Counted from the stretch's first letter, positions 23,960 through 35,363 are shown. The stretch: DNA of 64,000 nucleotides from Isoetes taiwanensis (GCA_021234155.1 JAJEKV010000094.1:436284-500283); one strand, 5' to 3'. Notes: a model not told the origin generated them from the sequence alone. Translations and numbers: made by a program.

Positions 23960-25400
23960 CTAACACTTTGCATGCTAAATTTAAGGATATCCGTCAGTGT
24001 AAGCCTATTCCTTCCAATGATCTCCAGAATGCTAATGCTTTTAAGTCTCTCATTGACAATACTCTTTCTTTTGCCTCTGATTCTATGGATTGCTCAATGA
24101 TCTCTTTGCCTTCACAAGATGAAATCTTTAACATTCTTAATAGTTTCAACAATGGGAAGTCTCTTGGTCCAGATGGCCTTCCTGCTGAATTCTATGTTAA
24201 ATTCTGGGATATTCTTAAAAATGATCTTACTTCTCTTGTGCATGCCTTCTGGAGTGCTGAGCATTTGCATCCTTCTATTTCTAGTGGTTTCATCTCCTTG
24301 ATTCCCAAGGTCGATCATCCGACCAATCTTCAAGATTGGAGGCCTATCTCTTTAACAAACATTACTTTTAAGCTTTGTGCTAAAAAATCATTGCTCTAAG
24401 AATTATCTCCGGAAGAATATCAAACCCTAAATCAATCTACTTTTCTTTCCAAGCGATATATTCTAGATAATTATGTGGCTGCTATGGAGGGTCTCCACTG
24501 GAATAAGATCTCTAAGCAGACTTACGTTCTTCTTAAACTGAATTTTAAACGAGCTTTTGATTCAGTGAGATGGGATTTTCTTGATTTTGCAATGTCTAAG
24601 CTTGGTTTTCTTCCCAAGCTAAGAAATCTCATTTTTCGGCCTTAATTCTAGATGCAATTGAGTCGTTCTTATCAATGGTTCTTCATTTAAATTCTTCCCC
24701 TTACTTGTGGTATTAGGCAAGGTTGTCCCCTTGCTCCTTATCTTTTTCTAGTTGCAGCTGAGTTCTTTACTAAAGCTATTTCTCATTATCAGAATCTTGG
24801 TCTTATTAAAGATCTTCGGCTTCCAATGAATCTCTTAGTATTCTACAATATGCTGATGACTCTTTTTCCTTTCTTGATGCTGATAATTAAATATTGAGTT
24901 CTTTATGAAAATTCTTAAGCAATTCTCAGTTGCTTCTAGTATCCACCTTAACCTTGACAAGAGATTGATAGTTGGAGATACTACTCATCAAAGTGTGGCT
25001 GGTATTAAAGTTCTCTCCCCTCTTCAAGCTACTATAAATTGTTGGGTATGCCTCTATTGTGGGATCCTATTCTTTCTAGAATCAAGAAGAAGCTTAATAA
25101 TTATAGGACTACTATATCCCTTGCTGGTAGAACTATAATTATAAACTCAGTCTTAACGAGCTCTCATGTATACTTCTCCACTGCTCTAGTAGCTCCTAAA
25201 TTAATCTATCATGATCTTGAGAAAATTATAAGAGGCTTTATCCGAAATGGTAAACATCTTGTGAACTGGGGCTCTATAAAGGTCATAGGGGGACTTGGCT
25301 GCAAGAATTTATTTCTTCAAGCTCAATCCTTAGCAGGTAAGTTCATCCGAAGGCCATTCATGGTAATCAATCTCCTCAGCCTCTAAGTTCATTAGATATT
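23960..25400 (+). pseudogene. LINE ORF2, reverse transcriptase domain
   Basis: This would copy the element RNA at the nicked target. Conserved blocks: LGPDGLPAEFY, LIPKVD...WRPISL, KLNFKRAFDSV (about 24535), QGCPLAPYLF and YADDSFSFLDAD-like (24851). Afterwards come the connector pieces GMPLLWDPILSRIKKKLNNY and SLAGRTIIINSV. The catalytic aspartates of YADD are preserved in sequence, but in-frame stops interrupt the reading between blocks. Confidence 0.8.
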
Positions 25401-25929
25401 GATTTATAAAAGTCATCCTTATGGTTATCCTTCTATTCAAAGATTCCGCTTCTCACTCACTGCTTTTGTTAATCTATAAGCCTACCACCAATATCTCTCC
25501 TCCATGTGCAATTTAATTAAAACATGGAATTCTAATTCTCCAAACTATGCTTTTGTTTCAAGAGATAAACTTCATGGTGAAATGCCTATTTTCTCGAATC
25601 CAATTCTTGCAGATCATGATTCTTCTATGCTAGCTATTCGACATCCAAAGATCCGCATCTAAATGGTCCGATGTTTGGTTTCATTAAAGACCTTTTCTTA
25701 AAAAGACAGGGATTATCTCTTGGACTAAGCTAAAAGAGCTCATTAGGGGCACCTCGATAAAAAAAAAAAAGTCTTCCATATTAAGAATCTTTTGTGTAAT
25801 CTCTCTACCACCAGGGAATGGAGATTGGGGGTATTGATGGCAAAGTGGGATATAAGGTGAGGATCTGCAGATAATGCTCTCTTTGCTAATGATGCAAATT
25901 GTAAAGCAATGACAAAGTGGCCAATCAAT

Positions 25930-26420
25930 AATGATCAGCTTAACACCTTATTCTCCAATGTTTGGTTTTTATTGTCCTCCCAAGATCTCTTATTTCATTT
26001 GGTTGGTTGCTAATGGCAGTTTGAATAATCTTTATTCTTTGTCAAGAAAGAATTCTAATGTTTTGGTAGATTGTCCCCATGGGGGATTCACACCTAAGAC
26101 CCGTGATAAACCTAGGTGCATGGAAGGGGTTTTTTCGACGCCAGACGATACTAGGGGTTTAAATCCCCTCTTACCGACATTCTAGTGTATTTTTTCCACG
26201 GAGGGGTTTTTCCAACACTTTTGCGTATATATAGGGTGTTTCTTCTCACCTTAAGCACGCAGGTGGCATATGCTCATGTGATAAAGGTGAACCCCCCGTG
26301 ATTGTCCCATGCTCTGTGGTAAGGATGAAAATATGAGTCTTATCTTCTTCCGCAATAAGCTAACGTGTTTCGGTCTTGGTTTAAACTAATAATTTGGAAT
26401 ATCTCATAATCAAGATCTTC
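25930..26420 (+). pseudogene. LINE zf-RVT C-terminal domain, split by an insertion
   Basis: The left half encodes PPKISYFIWLVANGSLNNLY and ends in VDCP. The right half resumes DCPMLCGKDENMSLIFF at 26300. Together these are the W-P-K...F-x-W and C-x-x-C-x-x-x-x-E-x-x-x-x-L-F-F pattern of the zf-RVT domain of plant LINEs. The break coincides exactly with the MULE-like insertion and its target duplication. Confidence 0.8.
26078..26299. mobile_element. 222-bp MULE-like MITE with 9-bp target site duplication
   Basis: The 9-base sequence gattgtccc occurs at 26069-26077 and again at 26300-26308, flanking the insertion. The ends form an imperfect inverted repeat: catgggggattcacacct on the left and, reversed, acggggggttcaccttt on the right. 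Nothing inside codes for protein. Nine-base target duplications are typical of Mutator-like elements. Removing the insertion and one repeat restores the zf-RVT reading, which confirms the boundaries. Confidence 0.85.
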
Positions 26421-26702
26421 GCCTATTCTTCAATCTAATGACAAATTCACTAACACTATTGTTCATTCTCGCTTTTGGAATATCCGGAAATAAAAAACCG
26501 TGGTTTTATATGAAATAAAAAACTTTCTATTTCCGGATTAAGCCGCATTTTCAATTTGACTTTGAAACTCTTGTTAGTGCTCACAAAAAAGATTTGGTCC
26601 TAACTATGACAGAAATGGACCTGATATGGAGAATACAAGGTGTTGTTTTGATTTGTTTGTTTCAAATTTGAATGTGATAGATTCTAACATCCTTTTTTCT
26701 CG

Positions 26703-26972
26703 ATGATCCTAGAATATCTTGAGTTCCCAGAGGATCGGGGAAGAGCAAGTTTGATAATCAATCTCTTTTTCGTGGAACCCTCAAGTGATGCCATGTTCGA
26801 GAAAAATTTGGCTACATCAATGGAGTCATATATGATGAGGGTTGGCTTGTCACATTATCGGAAGGATAGTGAAGACTTATGGGCTGCCATTTTCTCAAGA
26901 GGTGGTTCAGATCCGCTGCTTATGGTCGCTTTTCTAATCAACAATCATTTCAGTTTAACTGAAGGCAATTAA
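26703..26972 (+). CDS. Unrecognised ORF, 89 codons
   Basis: The peptide starts MILEYLEFPEDRGRASLIIN and has normal soluble-protein composition with no motif I know. It lies just past the LINE and upstream of the Ulp1-bearing region on the same strand, and could be an early exon of that element or gene. Confidence 0.25.
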   Translation: MILEYLEFPEDRGRASLIINLFFVEPSSDAMFEKNLATSMESYMMRVGLSHYRKDSEDLWAAIFSRGGSDPLLMVAFLINNHFSLTEGN

Positions 26973-27175
26973 CTATCAAGATAAAGACCGATGTACTATA
27001 ACCACAAGCAACTTGCGGATGTCTACGGATCAATGATTTTACTCTTGGGAGACGTTGATACATTTCATATTCTACAAGTATAGTTGGCCTACCAAGTCCT
27101 ATACCTTTGAACAATCCGATTCCTTCAACGCCTTACTTCGATTCTATCCTCTTTGTATAGTCATAGTCCTTTGAT

Positions 27176-27721
27176 TTGAGCATGGAATCTTTGTTGGTTG
27201 ATCTGATTTTTCTTTCCTCCTTTCATTTCTTTGGATTACCTACATTGGTGTGCTCTTATCTAAATTTTTTATCTTGTTTCACTATTTTGGTTGGTTTATA
27301 TTTTGAACGGGATTTGAGATCTAAGGTTTGCCAACGGATATTATTTCACTCGACATTGGTGGGATGTCGCTCAATGTTAAAGACCTCTGGTGCTTCAAAT
27401 TTTTCTCATCATTCCAGCCATTTTGGATATTACCGGGATATAGGATTTATTCAGCCTATGTTGCTCAGAATAACTGCATACTATTCTCTTTTCATCATGC
27501 TTTCATTTCAAAAAGCAATGGATTTTGCTTTGTACTTCTTAGGGTTAAAAAGGGGAGAAGTTGAGGAAGTCGTGATATGCGGTACCCACCAGCCAAGATA
27601 TAGGGACTTTTGTCTTCTTTTTGTGCTTGAGGTTAGCAATAACATGATAGGTCCACATGATATCCTCAAGCAAAAGGTACTCCTACCCGACGGAATTACC
27701 GGAAGGCATCCAACGCCATAA
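27176..27721 (+). CDS. Unrecognised 181-codon ORF
   Basis: Apart from a satellite artefact, this is the longest ORF in the window. The first half is aromatic and hydrophobic, possibly with membrane-like segments near residues 8-50; the second half is mixed (KRGEVEEVVICGTHQPRYRD). No family is recognised. It ends ATP-stop just before a minus-strand ORF. It may be chance, since the T-rich plus strand favours F/L/S/Y-rich frames. Confidence 0.3.
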   Translation: MSMESLLVDLIFLSSFHFFGLPTLVCSYLNFLSCFTILVGLYFERDLRSKVCQRILFHSTLVGCRSMLKTSGASNFSHHSSHFGYYRDIGFIQPMLLRITAYYSLFIMLSFQKAMDFALYFLGLKRGEVEEVVICGTHQPRYRDFCLLFVLEVSNNMIGPHDILKQKVLLPDGITGRHPTP

Positions 27722-28103
27722 GTTTAGACCCCCGGGTTCTATGTAATCGGCATTTCCTACCGACTACTTCCATCATACACTAAATCATCCCCGCCAATAT
27801 GCTCATCATCCTTTCTGAAAGCGAGGAGCATGCATCTTTCCTTGCTCCATGGTATGTCCTCATCCTCCACAAAATGGTCTATGAGGATGGTTTCAGCGTA
27901 AAACAGCACTTCAAAGAAAGTCCTGCATCCCAATCGTAAGGTCGAGAGCCGCTTGGCCCAACTAATGATGCCACCTGAGGATATTGGAGGCGGGTTGTCG
28001 CCACCCAACATCCGGATCAAGATTGCTTGGCTAAGGTACAATCCGAGGAGGGACTCCGTGGCCGATGCATTGGGGAATTATATCCTAATGTAGAACTCAA
28101 GAA

Positions 28104-28331
28104 ATGCAAAGACAAGTTGATGGGCCCTCAGATATTGGTGATGAAATCAACTTCGCAAGAATAAGGATGGAGAAGCTCGAAGAAAACCTAGCAACCCCAA
28201 TGCTCTCTATCCATGTACCATTGCTGGCGCTTAGAAGAAAAGAAGAGGAGGAGGAAAAGAGGAAAAATGCAAGAAGAAAAGAGGAGGAGGAAGAAAGGCG
28301 CTTGGTGGAGCAAGAGATAATGAAATTCTAA
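28104..28331 (+). CDS. Charged coiled-coil ORF, 75 codons
   Basis: Residues 45-70 are nearly all E, K and R (EEEEEKRKN, RRKEEEEERR), a single charged helix or coiled coil; the first part is ordinary. Such tails are common upstream of plant Ulp1-type transposon proteins, and a Ulp1-like domain lies 4 kb downstream on the same strand. The connection is inference. Confidence 0.35.
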   Translation: MQRQVDGPSDIGDEINFARIRMEKLEENLATPMLSIHVPLLALRRKEEEEEKRKNARRKEEEEERRLVEQEIMKF

Positions 28332-28860
28332 AAGTAAAAAATGCTGACGTCAGCGTCAATGGAAATTATTTTATCAATATTTATTTTCTCTATGTTTATT
28401 TTTATTTTTATTTTTGAAACACAAATAAAATTACAGAAAATACCTGCACATGTACATGAAGGCCAAAAGGTTCATCTTTATACAAGAGATAAAATATACA
28501 GTCATGTTTCGTTATAAAACAAATATACAATTTTTCTTTTTTATACTATAGGTGGTCCCCGCGAATCCTCAGAGCAAGTGCCAAATCCTTTGGCATTATT
28601 GTGACATGCTTGGCATGAATAGCACAAAGATTTGTATCGCAAAAAAGGACCACCAAGTAATCTTCTGTGGCTTCCTGCAAGGCAAGGATAGCATGGGTCT
28701 AGGGTAGAAGCATGAAAGGGTGGGCAAAACAAATACCGTGATTTTATATTTACAAATTCAAAATGTAAGGAAATCCTCCCCCCGTAAATTATTATTCTTG
28801 GAATGAATCATTAATAGGGCAAATAATTTTGAACTCTCCTCCTCCTGCTCAACCTTCCTC
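28332..28860. other. AT-rich spacer, no gene seen
   Basis: Begins with a T/A-rich run (28370-28430) like a degraded LINE or intron sequence. No domain on either strand. Confidence 0.4.
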
Positions 28861-28864
28861 CCCG

Positions 28865-29010
28865 CCGAACCTCCATAGCCTAAAAGCTTGACATCCATAT
28901 TCAACCTCCATAAATAAAGCTTGACATCCATATTCAACCTCCATAGCCGAAAGCTTGACATCCATCCATAGCCAAGATCAGACCTCCATAGCCAAAAGCT
29001 TGCATTTTCG
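28865..29010. repeat. Minisatellite, unit about 35 bp
   Basis: The phrase agcttgacatccatattcaac, then ctccatagcc, recurs three to four times with small indels. Confidence 0.85.
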
Positions 29011-29244
29011 TGAGAGTCAAGCACCGTGGAAGAGATCATGACGAAACAGCTTTGGAACAAAGACATCTCCAAGGAAATCTCCTCGCAACAAACCTCAGAA
29101 AAGCCCATGCCAATGTCTCCCACTAGAACCACCGCCAAAAACTCAAGAGTGGGTCTTCTTCAGACGGGAGGTCTTGCCGCCTCGAAGTTTGACAAGGTAA
29201 GCATCAAAGCAGCCTTAGGAGCAACAATTTTGATAGCATGTTTC

Positions 29245-29300
29245 CGTGGCTAGTGCAAATAGTGCGTGATGTTTGGGGTTCAAGCCCCCGCCGGTTAGGG
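29245..29300 (+). repeat. Possible tRNA-derived SINE head
   Basis: ggggttcaagcccc fits a T-arm/B-box (GGTTCAAGCCC) with a 4-5 bp stem. About 25 bases upstream, gtggctagtgcaaatagtgcg resembles an A-box if one or two bases are missing at a former CAG. No acceptor stem can be closed, so it is not a tRNA gene. Tail and target duplications were not found. Confidence 0.3.
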
Positions 29301-31716
29301 GTTATCAAGAGTGCGTGATTAAGCCCGGTTGATGGCGATTTTTTTTCCGTGGTATGAGCACGCTTTTTGTAGGAGGGACATTGCAAATCATCACATTCCA
29401 TTGTATTTTGCCCGAGCATATGCACTTCATTACAAAGGAGTACGCATTGATTGGGATGAGGTGAAAGCAAGTGCAAGTCTTCATTCAAAAGGCTCTCAAA
29501 AAGAATCCGACCCGGCCGCATTAGCTACAAAGAAAGTCTTCCAATGTTAAAGCTATTAAATGTATGCCTCGTAGAATTGGGGCAGCAAGCTGGAAATGAT
29601 GAAAAGGTGGAGGGAAACAAGAGCATTAGATTCCGCCTCCCCATGCTTGATGAAATACGACTTTAAAAGAGAAAAGGAAAAACAATGGAAATTGAACTGC
29701 TTGAAGCATGAGAGTGATAAGAGCTTTGACAAGACTTGTGCAGAGTAAAAGATGCAAAAATATGTGAGCAGCTCAAAGATATGGCGTGTTTAAAAGCAAG
29801 CTGAAGCCAACTGATGTGCAAATGGCTTTGGCATCCCATTTAGAGGAGGAGAAATCAAGTTATATTGCTGACTTAGATGCTCTAATGATTCCCATTGATT
29901 GTTTAAAGGCTGATTTTGCAAGAATTAGAAGCCGCCATTGAAAAATCAGCAAGGATTTGGAAGTTAATTCCAACCGTGGAGAATAGAATAAAGGAGATGA
30001 CTAAGCATTTGGAAAGGTCGACCCGATAGGTCCCGCAGCCCCGCCTCCCATACTCGCAAGAAGAAGATCTGAGCTTCATTCTCACATATAAGCAATACTT
30101 GTAGCAAAATACCAATGATTGCCTTGACTCGACCATGGTAATATCTCCACTTTGTGGTCATACATATTGTCTATTTTGTCTTATATTCGTGGTTTCAACG
30201 ACTAATACATGTGTACATGATTGTTCATGGTCCGAGGACCCGACATTAATCGCTTTAGGAATCCCTTCCGAGGTACATCTATTTCTATTTTGATTACATA
30301 ATTAGTTTGAGTGTACTTAGATGTAGTTAGTTTCCATCATGTACATAACCAGATTAACATTTGATTTGACGTGGTTTTGTCTTTACCAGAAAAGAGGAAA
30401 TGTATTTGCTTCTCAGATTTTACATTTACATGTGCCATGAAGTGCTTTTCTCGAATTCCTTTACAGGTGTATTAATAGGGTGTATTGCATTGATCAGATT
30501 TCTTTTGCATTTACATGTGATCAAAATGCATATGAATTTGGTATTTGATTCTTTCCTTTACATTCAATGTCAATGATGTATTTGATAGGGTGTATTGATA
30601 AAATATTTTGTTCTCAAATACATTTGAATTTAGTATTTGGTTTTCCTTTACATTGTGATAGCTATGTACACTAATGTACTTCTATTTTGTCGTTACATTA
30701 TCGCCAGAAAAGTTTGCCTCAGTAAAAACCTACTTGCATGTAATTAACATTTGTTCTGCTTTTGATTTGCATCCGATTGTTTTTCTTCTCAGATTTTGCT
30801 TCTATCTACTTACATCTTCCCTTGATTCTCAATCAAGTGTTTACATTTTTTATTGACACCCAATTGTGTCAATGCGCATATGGGTAGTATCAAGAAAGGA
30901 AGAAGTAAAACCGGCAGTAAACTAAACAATTCATGTTTCGCACTATGCTTAAGTTCTCAATATAGCAAAATTTCATGTTGTAGGTGAAAAGAAGAATGTT
31001 ATTGAGATGGGGTTGCATTTACCATTCTCGACATCCCAATTGCTCAACCCGCACAAAAGATGCCGCCGCTATCGATGTTGGAAGTCCATCCACATCTACA
31101 TCACCTTTGAGAATTGCAACAACTCATAAGCAATCGCTGCGTGATTTGGAGACAGAGGGGTATGTGGAAGGTAGGGTGATGACATTCTCGATTACATTAA
31201 GATTGCATCCGCTAGAAGTTAGAGTTCACTAATGTTCAATATTTTGCAGCCAGGGTTGTTTTCCAAAAAGAGATCCCACCTGCTGAAGCCGAGCCGCTAT
31301 TATTGAGCAACTAGTCAAAGCCCGTAAAGTAATTCTCTCCTTTCGTGGTTTCTATTTTTTTTTTTTTGTATTTTGAAACTTACGCTGACGGTTTACGATA
31401 AAATTATCAAGATGTTGGTGATCTACATTGAAAAAAAAAATTCAAGTCGCCGCTTTTCAAGTTGAGGAAAAGGCTTGTTCTTTGGCGTAATGTTTTTTTT
31501 TGTCTTGCTTTCAAAACATTAGAATGAAGCACTTTCTTGTCTCTTCTCGAGACTTGCGACGATTCAAAGGAGCTAGATGATGTTGAAGAAGCCTTGAGAT
31601 TGCAAAACAAGGCAACGACTAAATTTATGGTCAAAGCCGATGCCAAAACAAATTGAAAAAAAGAGAGTGCAAACCGTAAAGGGGACATCCGCCGCAAAAC
31701 CGGTAATTGCTAGCTT
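29301..31716. other. Mixed low-confidence coding scraps and intron-like DNA
   Basis: 29329-29560 has a plus ORF with WYEHAFC and YKGVRIDWDEV, loosely like a trihelix/Myb-type transposon ORF. 29560-29760 continues in broken K/E-rich frames. 30150-30960 is AT-rich and repetitive in acattta/tttacat words, like a long intron. 30984-31232 is an 82-codon ORF without a known domain. Confidence 0.3.
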
Positions 31717-31975
31717 ACATTGACTTACTTATACTTCAAGAGTTTATTATATTTTACTCGCTTTGCGTGTCTAAACCACCGAAACAGAGATTGAAGGTAT
31801 CAATTTATGCTTTATTGTCATGGATCAATTGTTAATATGACACTAACATTGACTTACTTATACTTCAAGAGTTTATTATATTCTACTCGCTTTGCGTGTC
31901 TAAACCACTCGAAACGAGATTGAAGGTATCAATTTATGCTTTATTGTCATGGATCAATTGTTAATATGACACTAA
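31717..31975. repeat. 129-bp tandem duplication
   Basis: Units begin at 31717 and 31846 (acattgacttacttatactt). They are nearly identical. The differences include ccaccgaaacagag versus ccactcgaaacgag, the CTG/CAG-type change described in the findings. Confidence 0.95.
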
Positions 31976-32231
31976 CATCTTGATCCGACAAATGTAAATG
32001 ATGACAAGGATAAACTTATGGAATTCACGCCATTCACGCCATTCAAGAACCGGCCCACGGGCTGAAATGAAATGAAAGTGGTTGCATCCGACATAGCAAT
32101 TTTATGTGCAACTAACTCTAAAATGAGTAGCCGCTTAGTGGATCTTTATGGCGTGTAATAACCCGGGTTGTAACCGAAATGTATTTGTTGCTATTCCTTG
32201 TCTCTAATGTTAATCTTAATCTAATCCGTGC

Positions 32232-32840
32232 TTGTATGAGACATTGCCTTCGAAAGTGGAAGAGCAAAATCTTTTTTATCCCCGCTACAACTATATAAGG
32301 TTTAGAGAAGCTACCAGCAAAGAAAAAGAAAGGGTGAATCACCAAGGATCACCGAATGTCATTGAAATAGTGAAATCGTGGATGAAGGGGATTGTGGTAG
32401 CTAAATGCCATCATATCCTTGCACCTATCCTTGAGAATGACCATTTTGTGTCGGGCCGCTTTTACGCCGCACCATCTCGATTCCAAGATCCTACCGCACT
32501 GTGAATTCACGCCTTGAATCCTCTTACAAGTTATGCGACCTACGAGAAAGCAATCAAAGGGTATGTAATACTTTTAAGTTGTTGCTTTGCTTTTTCTTCG
32601 CTAATTCGGGCCCCGCTAAATTTCGCGGATATGTAGGTCGCGACACACAAATGTTAACCACATCGACGGCCAAGTATCTAGAGGCGCCGATTTCATGAAG
32701 AGAAATAATGTTAATCGGATTCAAAGAAGTAGAGGTGCCACAAAGAGTCCCGATTTAACATCATGTGGGTTGTATGTGATGGGATTTATGCACAAATATG
32801 TTGAAGCTCTTGTCTCCGGTAGAGATATGGAAGTAAGTTG
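32232..32840 (+). pseudogene. Ulp1/C48-type cysteine protease domain, two exons
   Basis: The first exon encodes ILAPILENDHFVSGRFYA, with the catalytic histidine context of C48 (SUMO-protease-like) peptidases (I-xx-HW/HF), and then an expected aspartate region blurred at PSRFQDP. A donor-like GGTATGTAA follows near 32560, and the next exon begins after a tag near 32636. This exon encodes SCGLYVMGFMHKYVEAL, matching the D/SCGxYV catalytic cysteine box, and ends before a GTAAGT donor at about 32832. Plant transposons (MULE, CACTA) often carry such proteases. A host gene is less likely given the surroundings. Glutamine of the oxyanion hole may be in VPQR just upstream. Confidence 0.65.
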
Positions 32841-33198
32841 TATGCCTTCCCTTGTATGTAATCGCATCTCATGTTCCTTTAAATATTTCTAACCTTATTT
32901 ATGGATGTCACATTACATCTAAATGGTTCTCTCATGAATACCTCGTCACGACGACAATTTCTAATAGATGCTTTGGTCATGCATTGTGATGCCAATCCGA
33001 AAGAACGACGCCCAGCCAGCCCTCCGATTTCCGAAATGATCATGAGTCCGAAAGTATCCGATTTTGCAAGATGAACTATGTAACAGTTTATATATATCTT
33101 TTGTTCACATTTGTGTTCACATTTCCTATCATAAGGAATGTGTAAATGACACTATGTCAATAGTATACTACCGATAGTATACTTTATGACTATGTAAG

Positions 33199-33220
33199 TT
33201 TTTTTTTTTTTTTTTTTTTT
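33199..33220. repeat. Poly-T tract
   Basis: A run of 22 T followed by gaagaaaaaaag. Could be a retroelement tail on the minus strand, but no body is recognisable beside it. Confidence 0.8.
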
Positions 33221-33339
33221 GAAGAAAAAAAGATTTCTGATTTAAAGAACCCTTGTACCCTTTTTTGGTCAATCAAAACAAGCTTATTTGATTGTTTCGA
33301 CCGCTACAACATTACTTGATTGTTTTGATTGTTTCAACA

Positions 33340-33900
33340 CCACACTACCACACCCCCACCATTACTCCACCACACCACATCATACCACCACACACCACAC
33401 ACACACCACCACCACCACCACCACCACACACCCCACACACCACCACCACACCATTCACCACACACCACATCCGCTCGTGAATATGATAGTTGGTGTATGG
33501 TCTATGGTGTATGGTGTGTGGTGAATGGTGTGGTGTGTGGTGGAGTGTGTGGTGGGGTATGTGGTGAATGGTGTGGTGTGTGGTGGGATGTGCCTGCTCG
33601 TGAATATGATAGTTGGTGTATGGTCTATGGTGTATGGTGTGTGGTGAATGGTGTGGTGTGTGGTGGGGTGAGTGGTGGGGTGTGTGGTGGGGTGTGTGGT
33701 GAATGGTGTGGTGTGTGGTGGGATGTGCTCGCTCGTGAATATGATAGTTGGTGTATGGTCTATGGTGTATGGTGTGTGGTGAATGGTGTGGTGTGGTGGG
33801 GTGTGTGGTGAATGGTGTGGTGCGTGGTGGGATGTGCCTGCTCGGGTGAATATGATAGTGTGGGGCATGGTATGGTGCATGGTTTGGTGGTATACACACC
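33340..33900. repeat. CACCA/GGTGTG-rich minisatellite
   Basis: 33340-33472 is almost purely C and A (CAC/CCA words). 33473-33900 is its G/T complement-like counterpart, organised in four units that begin gctcgtgaatatgatag at 33473, 33596, 33731 and 33840 (the last with one extra base). The two halves are thus partly inverted. The long ORFs across it (160 and 191 codons of H, T, P or V, G, W) are compositional artefacts. Confidence 0.95.
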
Positions 33901-34442
33901 CTAACAGCTTTAGTGTTCATTTCATGCGATGGTATTGTTCAAGAGGTTTCCGACCAACATCCGTAAATTTTTGGCGATGCTTCAGATGCTTCAAGATGCA
34001 TTTAAAGAAAAAATACTCAACATATTTTCCTATTGGTCACCGGTTACCATATTTTGTTAGTGTGCAGATCATAAATTCTCGCACCTTGAAATTCCTTTGT
34101 TGGCTTTAATGTTTGTTTTGGTATACTATTTCAAGAATTGTACTTTGCATTTTATAATTAATGACAAAAACCGCCATTAACTTGAGTTGCACCAAAAACT
34201 TGAGTTGCAAACTAAGTACCAAACATGTTTCTTATATCTATACGTAAAGGATAGAAATAGTTCGCTTAACTAAAAGAACAAAGGAAACTCGTGAGAACAA
34301 GAAAAGCAAAAAAAATAGTCACAACAAATTGTAGAGAAGAGGAGTTCTCATTTAATGAAAAAGCTTTACAAAAAATGGAGTCACAAGGACTATTGCTTCG
34401 TGGTTTAATTAAAAGTTTTACAAAGAATAGTCACAAGGACTA

Positions 34443-34814
34443 TTACCAAAAAAATTGAAACCGTGGGATTACAAAAAAACAAGGCTTGATCTTCGTGCCA
34501 TCTTCAAATTTTATATATGAAGGTCGCCCTCCATGGCATACATCTTCATTTCGAGGAGTCGCCCTCGCCGAGGTAAGCCTCATGCACCCACTGATCACCC
34601 GCAACGGCTTACACCGATGATCCATGATGAGCTTCTCCACCTCGGTGGAGTGAACTTCGCCGATCAGAATCGGGTGGCCTCCTGAGGAAGACACGGATTC
34701 TCCTGAGGAAGACACCTGATTCTCCTGAGGAAGAGGAGGACCGTGGCCGGGCGGGGAGGAGCAGCACAATGGTCGGGATAGTGTTCCCATGAGTGTGGTC
34801 TTGAACTTGGCCAT
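34443..34814 (-). CDS. Unrecognised ORF, 123 codons
   Basis: The start is gccATGGcc, a favourable plant context. The peptide starts MAKFKTTLMGTLSRPLCC, has a serine/proline-rich region with three copies of a short repeat (SSSGE-like, from tcctgaggaagacac at about 34680-34730), then KPLRVISGCMRLTSAR and an ordinary tail. No domain recognised. Upstream sequence to 34880 is purine-rich like a 5' leader. It is the best orphan gene candidate of this part, but conservation is untested. Confidence 0.4.
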   Translation of the reverse strand: MAKFKTTLMGTLSRPLCCSSPPGHGPPLPQENQVSSSGESVSSSGGHPILIGEVHSTEVEKLIMDHRCKPLRVISGCMRLTSARATPRNEDVCHGGRPSYIKFEDGTKIKPCFFVIPRFQFFW

Positions 34815-35363
34815 GGCGGTGAAGGAGATGGACTAATGGGGAAGGAGGAAGGAGATGGCTAATAGACGATGGGGACTAAATGAAGCTACAAGCAGAATTT
34901 TGGGAATAAAAGGGATGTTTGCATGCATACGATTTTGTTTTGGGAATTAGGCGTAAGAGGAAAGGGATGTATCCATGCATACGATTTCACACCCTAGCAC
35001 AACCCTAACACAAAGTTAGCAATATCCCACATGCATATATCACAAAAAACGCACACATATATAAATAGGGTTTTGTTTATTATTGATAAGTGTGGATAGA
35101 GATTTAGATGTTGAAAAGTTATGGCTCACCGGGCTGTAATCTTCAATTACAAAGCCGTCATAACCGGCCCAAGATGTAATCCTAGTCCACCCTTTTTTAG
35201 TAATGGGCTCAAATATCCCACATGCATTCAATGTTCCTCAACAATTGCCAAATCAACAAATTGCCAAATCAACAAATGCCAAATGAATGGATTATGTTAA
35301 GGCATATTGTGTGCCTATGCATATTGTGTTTGGTAAAGCGTGAGTCAACAATATAGAGATAAC

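Larger units (their letters stand above)
22390..26560 (+). mobile_element. L1-type LINE (ORF1 end plus nearly complete ORF2), degenerate
   Basis: 22390-22690 encodes an acidic-then-basic tail (DSSDSEGYGSDTENWDKEE, then lysine-rich), as expected before ORF2. ORF2 starts at ATG 22724 with MKVLSWDMRN, the usual endonuclease opening. LLQELKL follows about 90 bases later. RT landmarks are GPDGLPAEFY (about 24170), LIPKVDHPTNLQDWRPISL (about 24300), QGCPLAPYLF (about 24715) and YADDS (24851). The C-terminal zf-RVT region is at 25960-26400. The body holds two insertions: a LINE 3' end at 23.75 kb and a MULE-like element at 26.08 kb. Stops and frameshifts are frequent, and many may be sequence error. 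Confidence 0.85.

Noticed and set aside
29245-29300. tRNA gene
   Set aside because: Only a T-arm-like segment is convincing; acceptor and anticodon stems cannot be closed.
33329-33920. Long ORFs of 160 and 191 codons made of His/Thr/Pro or Val/Gly/Trp
   Set aside because: They read through the CACCA/GGTGTG minisatellite; composition and length are products of the repeat.
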